DNA from: PLanc-01 sp035342095
GTDB taxonomy: Bacteria; Planctomycetota; Phycisphaerae; Sedimentisphaerales; Anaerobacaceae
Reading direction: 5' to 3'
Assembly (NCBI GenBank): GCA_035342095.1
Contig: DAOQWL010000025.1
Coordinates: forward strand, 1 to 64,000
DNA: 64,000 nucleotides
The translations under genes and the position numbers were made by a program. Under the pieces are notes generated by a model. It had not been told where the DNA came from. It worked only from the letters and a program-made list of their open reading frames with translations, and made no database searches. Numbering within the stretch: the stretch's first letter is position 1; each line of letters begins with the position of its first letter. Shown one piece after another: positions 7,845 to 15,888 of the stretch.

Positions 7845-10169
7845 ATGAGGTCATCCATGTACCTGACGTGCATAATACTGTCGGCGGTGCTCATCGCGGG
7901 CAATGCCCCGGCGCAATCCGAGGGGCCCGACGGACTGGGTACTCTGCTCAAGCCGGTGCCGATCAACGTCGCGGAAGCGATCATCGAGCCGTTCTGGACG
8001 CCGGAGCTGAGCGGATTCCCGAAGTGGCGGGTCGAGCCCGGGGCCGGTCACGGCCTTCGCATCCGACAGAACTGGAGCGCGGTCGATTTCGAGTGGGCGT
8101 CGAAGCCGCAGGCGGGACCGGCCCTGTGCATGACGAGGGACTTCAGCGTCGATTGCTCCGACTATGACCGCCTGCTCGTGCGATTGTCGCTGCCGAAGGG
8201 CTGCGTGCTCCACGTGGCCGTGCAGACGGACAAGGGCGAGCGGGCATTCGTCTCCGAGCCCGCGACCGAGAAGCGGGTGGAGTACGCGATCGATCTTCGC
8301 GAAGCGACGCGGATCGACTCGCTGACACTGGAGATCGCAGCGGGCGCCGAAGGCAGCGCCGCAGGCTGGCTGCGATGGATCGGCCTGCAGAACACGTCGC
8401 TGCTGCCACGGTACTTCGCTCAGTGGGACTACGCGGGAATGCGGTGGGACGCTTACATCCGCGAGGACGAGTTCGCGCCGAGCTTCGCGCCCCGTTATGG
8501 TATCTTCCTGACCGTGGAGGAGCTGGAGAAGCTCCGATCTGAGCACCGCGAGGCTGTCGAAAAGGGGGGCCGATCACGCTACACGGACCTCGCTGCGGCG
8601 GCTCGCCAGTGCCGGCCGGAGGCGGGGATACACGAGTTCGTCAAGAGCGGCGGCAGCACCTCCGCCCACACGCGTGTCCGGGACGAGAGCCAGCCGAAGT
8701 TGCCGGGCAGTCCCGACTGGGCGGTCGCAGGGCTGGTGCTTCGCGACGCGGACCTGCTGCGTATGGCGGCGCGATATGCGTTGTGCCTGGCGATGAGCGA
8801 GCACTGGGAGACGGGATTCATGTCGGTCTTCCCCGGCGGACCGTGGGAGGACCGGGCGTTTCGTCGTTCGTACACCGCGGAGGACATTGCGACGATCCTG
8901 GACCTGGCGGGCGAGGTCTTCACCGACGCGGGACGAAACTACCTGATGCGTCGCCTCGCGGAAGAGGGCGTCGGCCCGATCAACTACGTCACGTGGCGCC
9001 ACGAGTATGTCTTCCACTGTAACCAGCTTGCCTATTTCAACACGGGCCGGATGGCCGCCTATCTGGTTCTCGAACGCGAGTGGCCGCGAGTGAAACCCTA
9101 CGCCGACCTGGCCTATCGCGACGCAATCGACAATCTCGAAACGGTGATCGAGCCGGACGGCGGCACGCTCGAAGGTCCGAGCTACTTCAGTCCGATCGCC
9201 CGGGAGAACTATACCGTTTTGAAGCTCTACGCCAGGGCCAGGGGCAGGGATGTGTCCGAGCTGGTCCCCGACGTGCTGAAGCGGACTTCGGACTACGCTG
9301 CGGTCGTCGCATCGACCACGACTGACGACGTGATCGCGATCTGCGACTCGGGCGCCAGCTTCCGTGGGGACAGTCTGAGCATCCTGGCGGAGTTGATGCC
9401 GCAGAGCTACTGGACGACCATGTTGAGCAAGCAACGTGTCCGCGAGGGCAAACCGGCGTTGGAGCCGCCGGGACCGCCGTTGCCCGCCTATGTCCAATTG
9501 CCGGAAACCGGGTATATCGCTTCGACTCGCAAGCTAGGGGATGACTGGGTCAAGATCCTCGTCCTGGGCAACAAGGCCGGCGCGGGCCATACGCACGAGG
9601 ACAAGGGCAGCTTCGTGCTCGAATACGCGGGCGAGACGTTCGCGATGGACCTGGGCATCTGCGATTACTCGGACCCCACCCACGCGGTCTACAAGCACTG
9701 CCAGCGTCACAACATGCTCGTCCCGGTCGGGACCTCCGTGAGGGCCTGTCCGCAGAACCCGCTGCCCTTCGACGTGAAGCCCGGCGGACAGGGCGACGAT
9801 CAGGTGTTCCATGCGACCATCGACGCGACAGCGGGCTGGGGAGGTTGCTACAAGAAGTGGGTGCGGCGATGGGATTCCTCGTCGCCGGACGTGCTCGTGA
9901 TCCGCGACGAGTACGAGTTGGGCAGGGGGACCGGTGTTGAGTTCTACTGGCAGACGAAGCTCCCCGTGGAGCAGCAGGGCAGGACGGTCATAGTCCGTGG
10001 TGCTCGCGGCACCGTGACCCTGACCATGCCGGACGATTGTGCGATTCGCGTCGAGGAACTCGCCCTAGCGGAGGGTGACAGGCACAGCCGCATCGCGATC
10101 CGGAAGGACGCCACGCACGGCACGCTCGACGTGGTGGTGAGATTCAGTCCGACAGACAAAGCACATTGA
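7845..10169 (+). CDS. Heparinase II/III family polysaccharide lyase, secreted
   Basis: A 774-residue exported protein. A signal peptide (about residues 1-24, ending near APAQ) is followed by a beta region, an alpha/alpha-toroid-like domain (with VFHCNQLAYFNTGRMAAYLVLERE around 390-415) and a C-terminal heparinase II/III domain starting near GAGHTHEDKGSFVLEYAGETF. Families with this build cleave uronic-acid-containing polysaccharides by beta-elimination in the periplasm or outside the cell. Substrate (heparin, alginate, ulvan or other) cannot be read from sequence. It stands alone between housekeeping genes. The start is one of two ATGs 12 nt apart. Confidence 0.85.
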   Translation: MRSSMYLTCIILSAVLIAGNAPAQSEGPDGLGTLLKPVPINVAEAIIEPFWTPELSGFPKWRVEPGAGHGLRIRQNWSAVDFEWASKPQAGPALCMTRDFSVDCSDYDRLLVRLSLPKGCVLHVAVQTDKGERAFVSEPATEKRVEYAIDLREATRIDSLTLEIAAGAEGSAAGWLRWIGLQNTSLLPRYFAQWDYAGMRWDAYIREDEFAPSFAPRYGIFLTVEELEKLRSEHREAVEKGGRSRYTDLAAAARQCRPEAGIHEFVKSGGSTSAHTRVRDESQPKLPGSPDWAVAGLVLRDADLLRMAARYALCLAMSEHWETGFMSVFPGGPWEDRAFRRSYTAEDIATILDLAGEVFTDAGRNYLMRRLAEEGVGPINYVTWRHEYVFHCNQLAYFNTGRMAAYLVLEREWPRVKPYADLAYRDAIDNLETVIEPDGGTLEGPSYFSPIARENYTVLKLYARARGRDVSELVPDVLKRTSDYAAVVASTTTDDVIAICDSGASFRGDSLSILAELMPQSYWTTMLSKQRVREGKPALEPPGPPLPAYVQLPETGYIASTRKLGDDWVKILVLGNKAGAGHTHEDKGSFVLEYAGETFAMDLGICDYSDPTHAVYKHCQRHNMLVPVGTSVRACPQNPLPFDVKPGGQGDDQVFHATIDATAGWGGCYKKWVRRWDSSSPDVLVIRDEYELGRGTGVEFYWQTKLPVEQQGRTVIVRGARGTVTLTMPDDCAIRVEELALAEGDRHSRIAIRKDATHGTLDVVVRFSPTDKAH

Positions 10170-10191
10170 TGAGCAGATTGGACTTCAGAGA

Positions 10192-10839
10192 ATGGGAAAT
10201 ACAGAGAGACAGATTCTTGTAGCGACGACGAATCCCGGCAAGGTCCGTGAGCTTCAGGCTCTGCTGGGCGACCGTGTCCAGTGGAAGAGCCTGGCGGATT
10301 TCCCCGGCGTGGACGAGGTGAAGGAGGACGGCGCGACATTTGCGGAGAACGCACGCAAAAAGGCGACCGGCTACGCCCAGGCGACCGGGCTGCGGACGCT
10401 GGCCGACGACTCGGGACTCGTCGTGGACGCACTCGACGGCGCGCCGGGCGTGAACTCCGCTCGATTCTCCGGCGACAAAGCCAGAGGCATGGACCGCAAG
10501 GTCGTCGACCGACGGAACTGGGAGAAACTGCTCTCGCTGCTGGCGGGCGTCCCGCGAGAGAAGCGGACCGCGCGATTCGTCTGCTGCCTGTGCCTGGCGA
10601 GCCCGGACAAGGTGCTCATCGAGACGACAGGCAGCGTGGAGGGGCTCATCACGACCGAACCGGCGGGCGAGGGCGGGTTCGGCTACGACCCGGTCTTCTA
10701 CGTGCCGTCGCTCGGGCGGACTGTCGCCCAGCTTGGCGACGAGGAAAAGAACGCCATCTCCCATCGCGGCAATGCCATGCAGAAGCTCGTGCCTTTGCTC
10801 GGCAATCTCCTGAAGGCCGGGCGAGGCGGCAAAGCGTGA
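10192..10839 (+). CDS. rdgB: Non-canonical purine NTP pyrophosphatase (RdgB/HAM1)
   Basis: Hydrolyses dITP, ITP and XTP to monophosphates to keep deaminated purines out of DNA and RNA. The 215 residues show the family landmarks in order: ILVATTNPGKVREL at the N-terminus, ATFAENARKKA, LADDSGLVVDALDGAPGVNSARF, the substrate loop GEGGFGYDPVFYVP and the terminal SHRGNA motif. A 20-residue insertion-like stretch (RGMDRKVVDRRNWEKLL) extends the lid region slightly. It begins 22 nt after the lyase gene and precedes smpB, a sensible translation and quality-control cluster. Confidence 0.93.
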   Translation: MGNTERQILVATTNPGKVRELQALLGDRVQWKSLADFPGVDEVKEDGATFAENARKKATGYAQATGLRTLADDSGLVVDALDGAPGVNSARFSGDKARGMDRKVVDRRNWEKLLSLLAGVPREKRTARFVCCLCLASPDKVLIETTGSVEGLITTEPAGEGGFGYDPVFYVPSLGRTVAQLGDEEKNAISHRGNAMQKLVPLLGNLLKAGRGGKA

Positions 10840-10899
10840 ATCTGGCTGGTGTACCGGCATGCTTGTGCTGGCTTGCAAAGGCCAGGGGCTGCGGCTATC

Positions 10900-11394
10900 A
10901 TGGCCCGCATGGTGAAGAAGGACTCCGACAACCAGAAGCAAGGCCCGGTCGCGGTCAACAAGAAGGCCTACCACGACTTCGAGTTCGTGGATAAGTACGA
11001 GGCCGGGATCGAGCTGCGGGGCAGCGAGGTCAAGTCGCTCCGGGCAGCGCCCGCCGACCTGACCGGCTCCTACGCCAAGATGCAGGACAACGAGTGCTGG
11101 CTGGTTGGCGCCAAGATCGCGCCCTATCAGCAGGCGGGCAATATGAACCACGACCCGTCCCGCAAGCGGAAACTCCTCCTGCACAAGGCGGAGCTTCGAC
11201 GGATCTGGACGAAGCTGGAACAGCGAGGCTGCACCCTGGTCCCGTTGCGGCTGTACTTCAGCCAGCGGGGCCTGGCCAAGGTGGAGCTGGCGCTGGCCCA
11301 GGGCAAGAGGCAATACGACAAGCGAAAGAGCATCACCGAGCGGGCACAGAAACGCGACCTCGACCGGGACATGAAGAAATACAGGGGACGTTAG
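10900..11394 (+). CDS. smpB: SsrA-binding protein SmpB
   Basis: Binds tmRNA and brings it to stalled ribosomes. The 164 residues contain the SmpB core: NKKAYHDFEFVDKYEAGIELRGSEVKSLR, the GSYAKMQDNECWL beta segment, NHDPSRKRKLLLHK and the basic C-terminal tail (YDKRKSITERAQKRDLDR) that mimics the mRNA entry path. Start taken at ATG 10900 (MARMVKK), with AGGGG 11 nt upstream; ATG 10909 or GTG 10849 are alternatives. The next gene begins 2 nt after its stop. The ssrA RNA itself was not recognised in the window. Confidence 0.93.
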   Translation: MARMVKKDSDNQKQGPVAVNKKAYHDFEFVDKYEAGIELRGSEVKSLRAAPADLTGSYAKMQDNECWLVGAKIAPYQQAGNMNHDPSRKRKLLLHKAELRRIWTKLEQRGCTLVPLRLYFSQRGLAKVELALAQGKRQYDKRKSITERAQKRDLDRDMKKYRGR

Positions 11395-11396
11395 AC

Positions 11397-11801
11397 ATGG
11401 CAGACCAAGAGAAGAAGCTCATCATCGACGAGGATTGGAAGCAAAAGGCCCAGCGGGAGAAGGAGGTCATGGCCGCCAAGGAGCAGGAGGAGAAGAAGAA
11501 AGAGGCGGAAGGGGCGGAGGCGGGTCCCGGCGGGCCGATGCCCCAGGGGAATTTCGCTGCCCTGGTCAGCATGTTGACGACGCAGGCGCTGTTCGCGTTG
11601 GGCTTGCTCCGGATTCGAGGCGAAGAGGAGCACGGGCCGGACCTGGAGATGGCCCGCTACAACATCGACATGCTCGAAGCCCTCGCGACCAAGACCAAGG
11701 GCAACCTGGACCCGCAGGAAGAGAAGATGCTCAAGGATACGCTGGGCGACCTGCGGATGGGGTTCGTCAGCGTGGCCAACCAGCTTGCGTCGCAGCCGTA
11801 A
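11397..11801 (+). CDS. DUF1844 domain protein
   Basis: A 134-residue cytoplasmic protein of unknown function. An acidic and basic coiled N-terminus (EKEVMAAKEQEEKKKEAEG) is followed by the DUF1844 core (NFAALVSMLTTQALFALGLL then NIDMLEALATKTKGNLDPQEEKMLKDTLGDLR). The family is common in Planctomycetota and Acidobacteriota, often near core genes. It starts 2 nt after smpB and ends just before trpC, so the three are almost certainly co-transcribed. No catalytic residues can be proposed. Confidence 0.85.
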   Translation: MADQEKKLIIDEDWKQKAQREKEVMAAKEQEEKKKEAEGAEAGPGGPMPQGNFAALVSMLTTQALFALGLLRIRGEEEHGPDLEMARYNIDMLEALATKTKGNLDPQEEKMLKDTLGDLRMGFVSVANQLASQP

Positions 11802-11817
11802 CTGAGGATTGAAGCTC

Positions 11818-12621
11818 TTGGCCAACGTTCTCGACCAGATCATTGCGGACAAGCGCGAAGAGGTCCGAAGGCGGCAATCGCAAACGCCTCTGGAGGCGCT
11901 GCAGGAGCGGATCGCGGGTCTGCCCCGATGCCGCAACTTCTACAAGGCGGTCACGAAGCCCAACCGTCGGGGCATCAACGTGATCGCGGAAGTCAAGAAG
12001 GCGTCGCCCTCGGCCGGCCTGATTCGGAAGGACTTCGATCCCGTGGCTGTTGCGCGGACCTACGAGGAGTGCGGGGCTGATGCCATCAGCGTCCTGACGG
12101 ATGAGAAGCACTTTCAGGGCCGGCTCGAATATGTCGACCAGGTCAAGCAGGCGGTGTCGTTGCCGGTCCTGCGCAAGGACTTCATTATCGACGCCTGGCA
12201 GGTGTACGAGTCCCGGGCGGCGGGGGCCGACGCGATTCTGCTGATCGCCGAAGCGCTGGAGCCGGGCAATCTGATGGATCTGATGATCGCCGCGGGCGAG
12301 CTGGGCCTGACCATTCTGCTGGAGGTCCACGACTTGGATTCCCTCCTGGCGGTCCGAAGCCTGATCGGGTTCCCGAAGAGAGGCTACAGCGTCCTCGGGA
12401 TCAACAATCGCGACCTGACCACGATGCAGGTGGACCTGCGAACGACCGGCCGGCTGGCGAGCCTGCTGGACGAGAGCGCCGAGCTGGTCTCCGAGAGCGG
12501 CATCAAGACGCGAGCCGACGTCGAGAAGCTCAAGTCCATGGGCGTGCGGGCCGTCCTCATCGGGCAGACCCTGTGCGAGCAGCCGGACATCGCCGGGAAA
12601 TTCGCCGAGTTGTTCGGCTGA
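11818..12621 (+). CDS. trpC: Indole-3-glycerol phosphate synthase
   Basis: Closes the indole ring in tryptophan synthesis (CdRP to indoleglycerol phosphate). A complete TIM barrel is visible: VIAEVKKASPSAGLI (phosphate and catalytic Lys), ADAISVLTDEKHFQG, LPVLRKDFIID, ADAILLIAE, LLEVHD, LGINNRDL and SESGIKTRADV..VLIGQTL. The start is a TTG: the one at 11818 has GAGG 10 nt upstream, while the TTG at 11809 is only 1 nt from it. It is not accompanied by other trp genes. It is followed by the convergent TauE/SafE gene with a 12-nt gap. Confidence 0.93.
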   Translation: MANVLDQIIADKREEVRRRQSQTPLEALQERIAGLPRCRNFYKAVTKPNRRGINVIAEVKKASPSAGLIRKDFDPVAVARTYEECGADAISVLTDEKHFQGRLEYVDQVKQAVSLPVLRKDFIIDAWQVYESRAAGADAILLIAEALEPGNLMDLMIAAGELGLTILLEVHDLDSLLAVRSLIGFPKRGYSVLGINNRDLTTMQVDLRTTGRLASLLDESAELVSESGIKTRADVEKLKSMGVRAVLIGQTLCEQPDIAGKFAELFG

Positions 12622-12633
12622 CATCCGGCATCC

Positions 12634-13455
12634 TCAGGTCCCCCGGAAGGCCACGAGCAGAATGCGAACGCCGACCAGTCCGAGGGCTATGGCGAGACAT
12701 CGCAGGATCCAACGGCCGTGAATGCGTTTGGATAATCTTGCTCCCAGTTGAGCGCCGCTGACGGCGCCGACTGCAATGGCCAGCACGCGGGGCGCCTCCG
12801 CCCACCCCAGGACCCCATCCAGCACGTGCATCGTCGTGGCTGTCAGGGACATGACCGCCAGAATGAAATGGCTGGTGGCGGTGGCGATGTGTACCGGGAA
12901 ACCCAAGAGGGTGGTCATGGCGGGGACATGAATGATGCCGCCGCCGATGCCGAGTATGCTGGAAACCACGCCCACCGCAAAGCTCAAGGCCATGCCGACC
13001 GCCAGGTTGTACCGGTAGGCATGATGCGTCCCCTCCGCATCGGTGAAACTCCGTTGGAACGTGCCGCCCAACAGGCCGCCGGACTCGCGTCGGGAGAGAG
13101 TGCGGAGGAAAACGAACGATCCTCCCCCGAGCAGGAACAGTCCAAACACGAAATTGAACGCCTGTCGGGGAATGGAATGAACGATGCTCGCGCCGCAGAT
13201 CGCGCCGGGGACGCCCGGTACCAGAAACAGCCAGCCGGACTTGAAGTCGATTCGCTTCATTCTGGCATAGGAATAAGATCCGCTGGCGGCGTTGAAGAAC
13301 ACGACCGCCAGTGAGATCGCCGTCAGGGCAGCAGGATTCGTGTTCGGATAGGCCAGCAGCAGAATCGGCATCAGAATGAACCCGCCGCCGGCTCCGATCA
13401 GAGTGCCGAACGCACCGACGCCGAAACCAAGCAGGATGAGCAGCAGGTAGACCAT
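12634..13455 (-). CDS. Sulfite exporter TauE/SafE family permease
   Basis: An inner-membrane protein of about 273 residues with eight or so hydrophobic segments arranged as two repeats. Each begins with the family glycine pattern: FGTLIGAGGGFILMPILLL near the N-terminus and VVSSILGIGGGIIHVPAMT in the second half. The family moves sulfite, sulfonates or other small organic anions; the substrate here is unknown. I start at ATG 13455 (MVYLLL); a TTG 36 nt upstream would add a hydrophilic leader without similarity. It is convergent with trpC. Confidence 0.87.
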   Translation of the reverse strand: MVYLLLILLGFGVGAFGTLIGAGGGFILMPILLLAYPNTNPAALTAISLAVVFFNAASGSYSYARMKRIDFKSGWLFLVPGVPGAICGASIVHSIPRQAFNFVFGLFLLGGGSFVFLRTLSRRESGGLLGGTFQRSFTDAEGTHHAYRYNLAVGMALSFAVGVVSSILGIGGGIIHVPAMTTLLGFPVHIATATSHFILAVMSLTATTMHVLDGVLGWAEAPRVLAIAVGAVSGAQLGARLSKRIHGRWILRCLAIALGLVGVRILLVAFRGT

Positions 13456-13990
13456 GCGGGACAATCTATGGGACGATGTATCCCGTGGCAAGAGAGAACG
13501 CGGAAGGTCAACCCCATTCCCAGCGATCCATACAAGGGTGCGGATGATCGGCGGCGCAGCCGGTCGCGCTGTGTATTGCGTTGTACGGGCCGATTACGGC
13601 GGAACCGGCGATTTTGCTTGAATCCGCGGGTTCGTGGTGGTATAAAAGTAAAATGTAGTTGACCTGCGTTGGAGACCGGATGCCTCGTGCTGAGGGGCAT
13701 GAGACGTGTGCGAGCGCATCCCGGGAGGAGAGTCTATCGTAGGCTGCGTCGGGACCCTTGAATGGGTTTTGAGGCGGTCGGGAAGGAGGCCTGTAGTCCT
13801 GCCACATTCCAGTTCCAGAAGTGCCAAATGAGATGCGTTTGCATGCCGGGTCCATCGTGGAGACCGACTGTGTGGGTTGGCTGGGGGGAAACGATTCCGG
13901 ATGGAGAAGAAGAGGATGGCATTTGCTCTCGGCGCCCAGGGTGGTGCGGCGGTCGATACTGCTTTGCGGCTTGCGAGAGGGAGGAGAACC
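13456..13990. other. Non-coding stretch upstream of the LamG cluster
   Basis: No convincing gene. It holds a promoter-like pair at 13618-13646 and, if that is used, a leader of roughly 330 nt before the first LamG gene. Short open frames exist, but none resembles a protein family. The leader has several G-rich runs and could fold extensively. Confidence 0.5.
13618..13646 (+). promoter_or_regulatory. Sigma70-type promoter for the LamG cluster
   Basis: TTGAAT (13618-13623), a 17-nt spacer, and TATAAA (13641-13646). In this GC-rich window an AT-rich hexamer pair with ideal spacing stands out. Confidence 0.55.
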
Positions 13991-15790
13991 ATGGCGATCA
14001 GACGAGTTCTTCTGGTGGTTGTCGGAGCGGCGTTGAGTCTGCAAGGGGATGCGCTTGCCGGCTTGATCGGACACTGGGCGTTGGACGACGGCGCCGGCGT
14101 CGTGGCCAAGGACAGTTCCGGCGGGGGCCACGACGGCCAACTCGTCGACGGGCCCGTCTGGGCGCAAGGCATGATCGGCGGCGCCCTGGAGTTGGACGGC
14201 GTCAAGGCGCGAATCGAGATTCCCTACTGGCCTGCAGTGACCCCTGCCAAGGGTGCGACGATGGCCTGCTGGGCCTTCCCCAAGGACACCGGGCGTGCGT
14301 GCCTCATCGGCCAGTTCGAGAGTTATGGCATGGCCCTCATGACGGACCTGCAGCTCAAGTCCGTCATCTGGGGCGGCGACTGGGTCCTCTCCAATGTGAC
14401 GATCCCCCAGAACGAATGGTCGCACATCGTCATGACGTTCGACGTTGCGGGCAAGCAGCGCAAGGTGTACCTGGACGGCGGGCTGGTCGGCGAACGGTCC
14501 GACTCGGTGGTCGTTCCGAAGGTGCAGAACAACCTGGGGATCGGCCTGTGGATCGGCTGGCCCGACTCCTGGGGCGACGACTCCTTCACCGGGATCATCG
14601 ACGACGTGCAGTTGTACGATCTCATCCTGACCGGCGGTCAGGTGGCGGGCCTGGCGGCCGGAGAGATCCCCTCGTTTACGAAAGCCTTCGCGCCGAACCC
14701 CGCCGACGGGGCGCTCGATGTCACCTCAGCTCTGCTCCAATGGACCAAAGGCGAGACCGCCACGTTGCACGACGTCTATCTCGGCGCCGACCCGAACCTG
14801 ACGGAGGCGGATCTCGTGATGTCTCGCCGCACCTCCGTCTTCTACTATCATGTCGCGGGTCTCGTGCCAGGCACGAGGTACTACTGGCGCGTGGACGAGA
14901 TCGACAAGGACGGCGTGACGGTCTACCCGGGCGACGTCTGGACCTTCGTGGCGCGCGATGTCAAGGCATACCACCCCGTGCCCGCCGACGGCTCGTGCGA
15001 CGTTTTGCCCGCTCCCACGCTCACGTGGATGCCGGGCATCGGCGCGACGAAACACCGCGTCTACTTCGGGGACGATCCGAATGCGGTCGCGGCGGGGGCT
15101 GCGGAGACGGACCAGGGCGAGTCCGCGGCTGCAGACACCGCCTTTGCCCCCGGCACCTTGGAGAGCCTGGCGACGTACTTCTGGCGCGTGGACGAAACCG
15201 TTCTCGGCGGGATCAAGGCCGGACCGGTCTGGTCCTTCACGACCTGTCTGCCCATCGAGGATTTCGAGAGCTACACCGACGAGGAGGGCAGCCGCATCTA
15301 CGAGACCTGGATCGACGGCCTGACCACGAAGGAGAACGGGTCGACCGTCGGGTACCTCGAGGCGCCGTTTGCCGAGCAGACCATCGTGTACGACGCGAAC
15401 CAGTCGATGCCTCTGGACTACAACAACGTGGATTCCCCGTTCTACAGCGAAGCCGAGCGGGACTTCGACGGCGCCCAGGACTGGACTGTCGATGGCGCCG
15501 GCGCCCTGGTCCTGCACGTGCGCGGCAGGCTGACCAACAAGCCGGAACCGTTGTATGTCATGATCGAAGACCAATCGCAGAACAGCGGCATCGTCTTCTA
15601 TCCTGATCCGTCGGTGGGGACCGCGGCCCAATGGGTCACGTGGCAGATCCCGTTCAGCGAGTTCTCCGATGCCGGGGTGAAGATGACGCGCGTCAGGAAA
15701 CTGTATATCGGCGTAGGCGACCGGGCCAACCCGACGGCGGGCGGAAAAGGCTTGATCTACATCGACGCCATTCGACTGGTCAAACCCTAA
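13991..15790 (+). CDS. Secreted LamG-jellyroll multidomain protein, copy 1
   Basis: A 599-residue exported protein. Signal peptide (about 1-27, ending ALA), a LamG/concanavalin-like jellyroll (about 28-220, LIGHWALDDGAG to DDVQLYDLIL), two fibronectin-III-like repeats (about 230-325 and 325-420, each ending in YYWRVDE or YFWRVDE plus a VWxF strand), and a C-terminal beta domain (about 425-599, beginning IEDFESYTDEEG). The build suggests glycan or surface binding, not catalysis. GGGAGGAG lies 6 nt before the chosen ATG; the longer open frame has no signal peptide at its start. First of three tandem paralogues. Confidence 0.85.
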   Translation: MAIRRVLLVVVGAALSLQGDALAGLIGHWALDDGAGVVAKDSSGGGHDGQLVDGPVWAQGMIGGALELDGVKARIEIPYWPAVTPAKGATMACWAFPKDTGRACLIGQFESYGMALMTDLQLKSVIWGGDWVLSNVTIPQNEWSHIVMTFDVAGKQRKVYLDGGLVGERSDSVVVPKVQNNLGIGLWIGWPDSWGDDSFTGIIDDVQLYDLILTGGQVAGLAAGEIPSFTKAFAPNPADGALDVTSALLQWTKGETATLHDVYLGADPNLTEADLVMSRRTSVFYYHVAGLVPGTRYYWRVDEIDKDGVTVYPGDVWTFVARDVKAYHPVPADGSCDVLPAPTLTWMPGIGATKHRVYFGDDPNAVAAGAAETDQGESAAADTAFAPGTLESLATYFWRVDETVLGGIKAGPVWSFTTCLPIEDFESYTDEEGSRIYETWIDGLTTKENGSTVGYLEAPFAEQTIVYDANQSMPLDYNNVDSPFYSEAERDFDGAQDWTVDGAGALVLHVRGRLTNKPEPLYVMIEDQSQNSGIVFYPDPSVGTAAQWVTWQIPFSEFSDAGVKMTRVRKLYIGVGDRANPTAGGKGLIYIDAIRLVKP

Positions 15791-15844
15791 GAACGTAGAT
15801 GAGAAGGCAAGTCGTCGTAGTATGGGCATGTTGTCCATGAATCG

Positions 15845-15863
15845 CAGGGCCGTCTTGGCCCTG
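15845..15863. repeat. Small CAGGGCC hairpin
   Basis: cagggcc, loop gtctt, ggccctg: a perfect 7-bp stem between LamG copies 1 and 2. The same stem occurs at 24327-24345. Confidence 0.6.
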
Positions 15864-15888
15864 CCAGGACTGTGCAAGGAGAACGATC

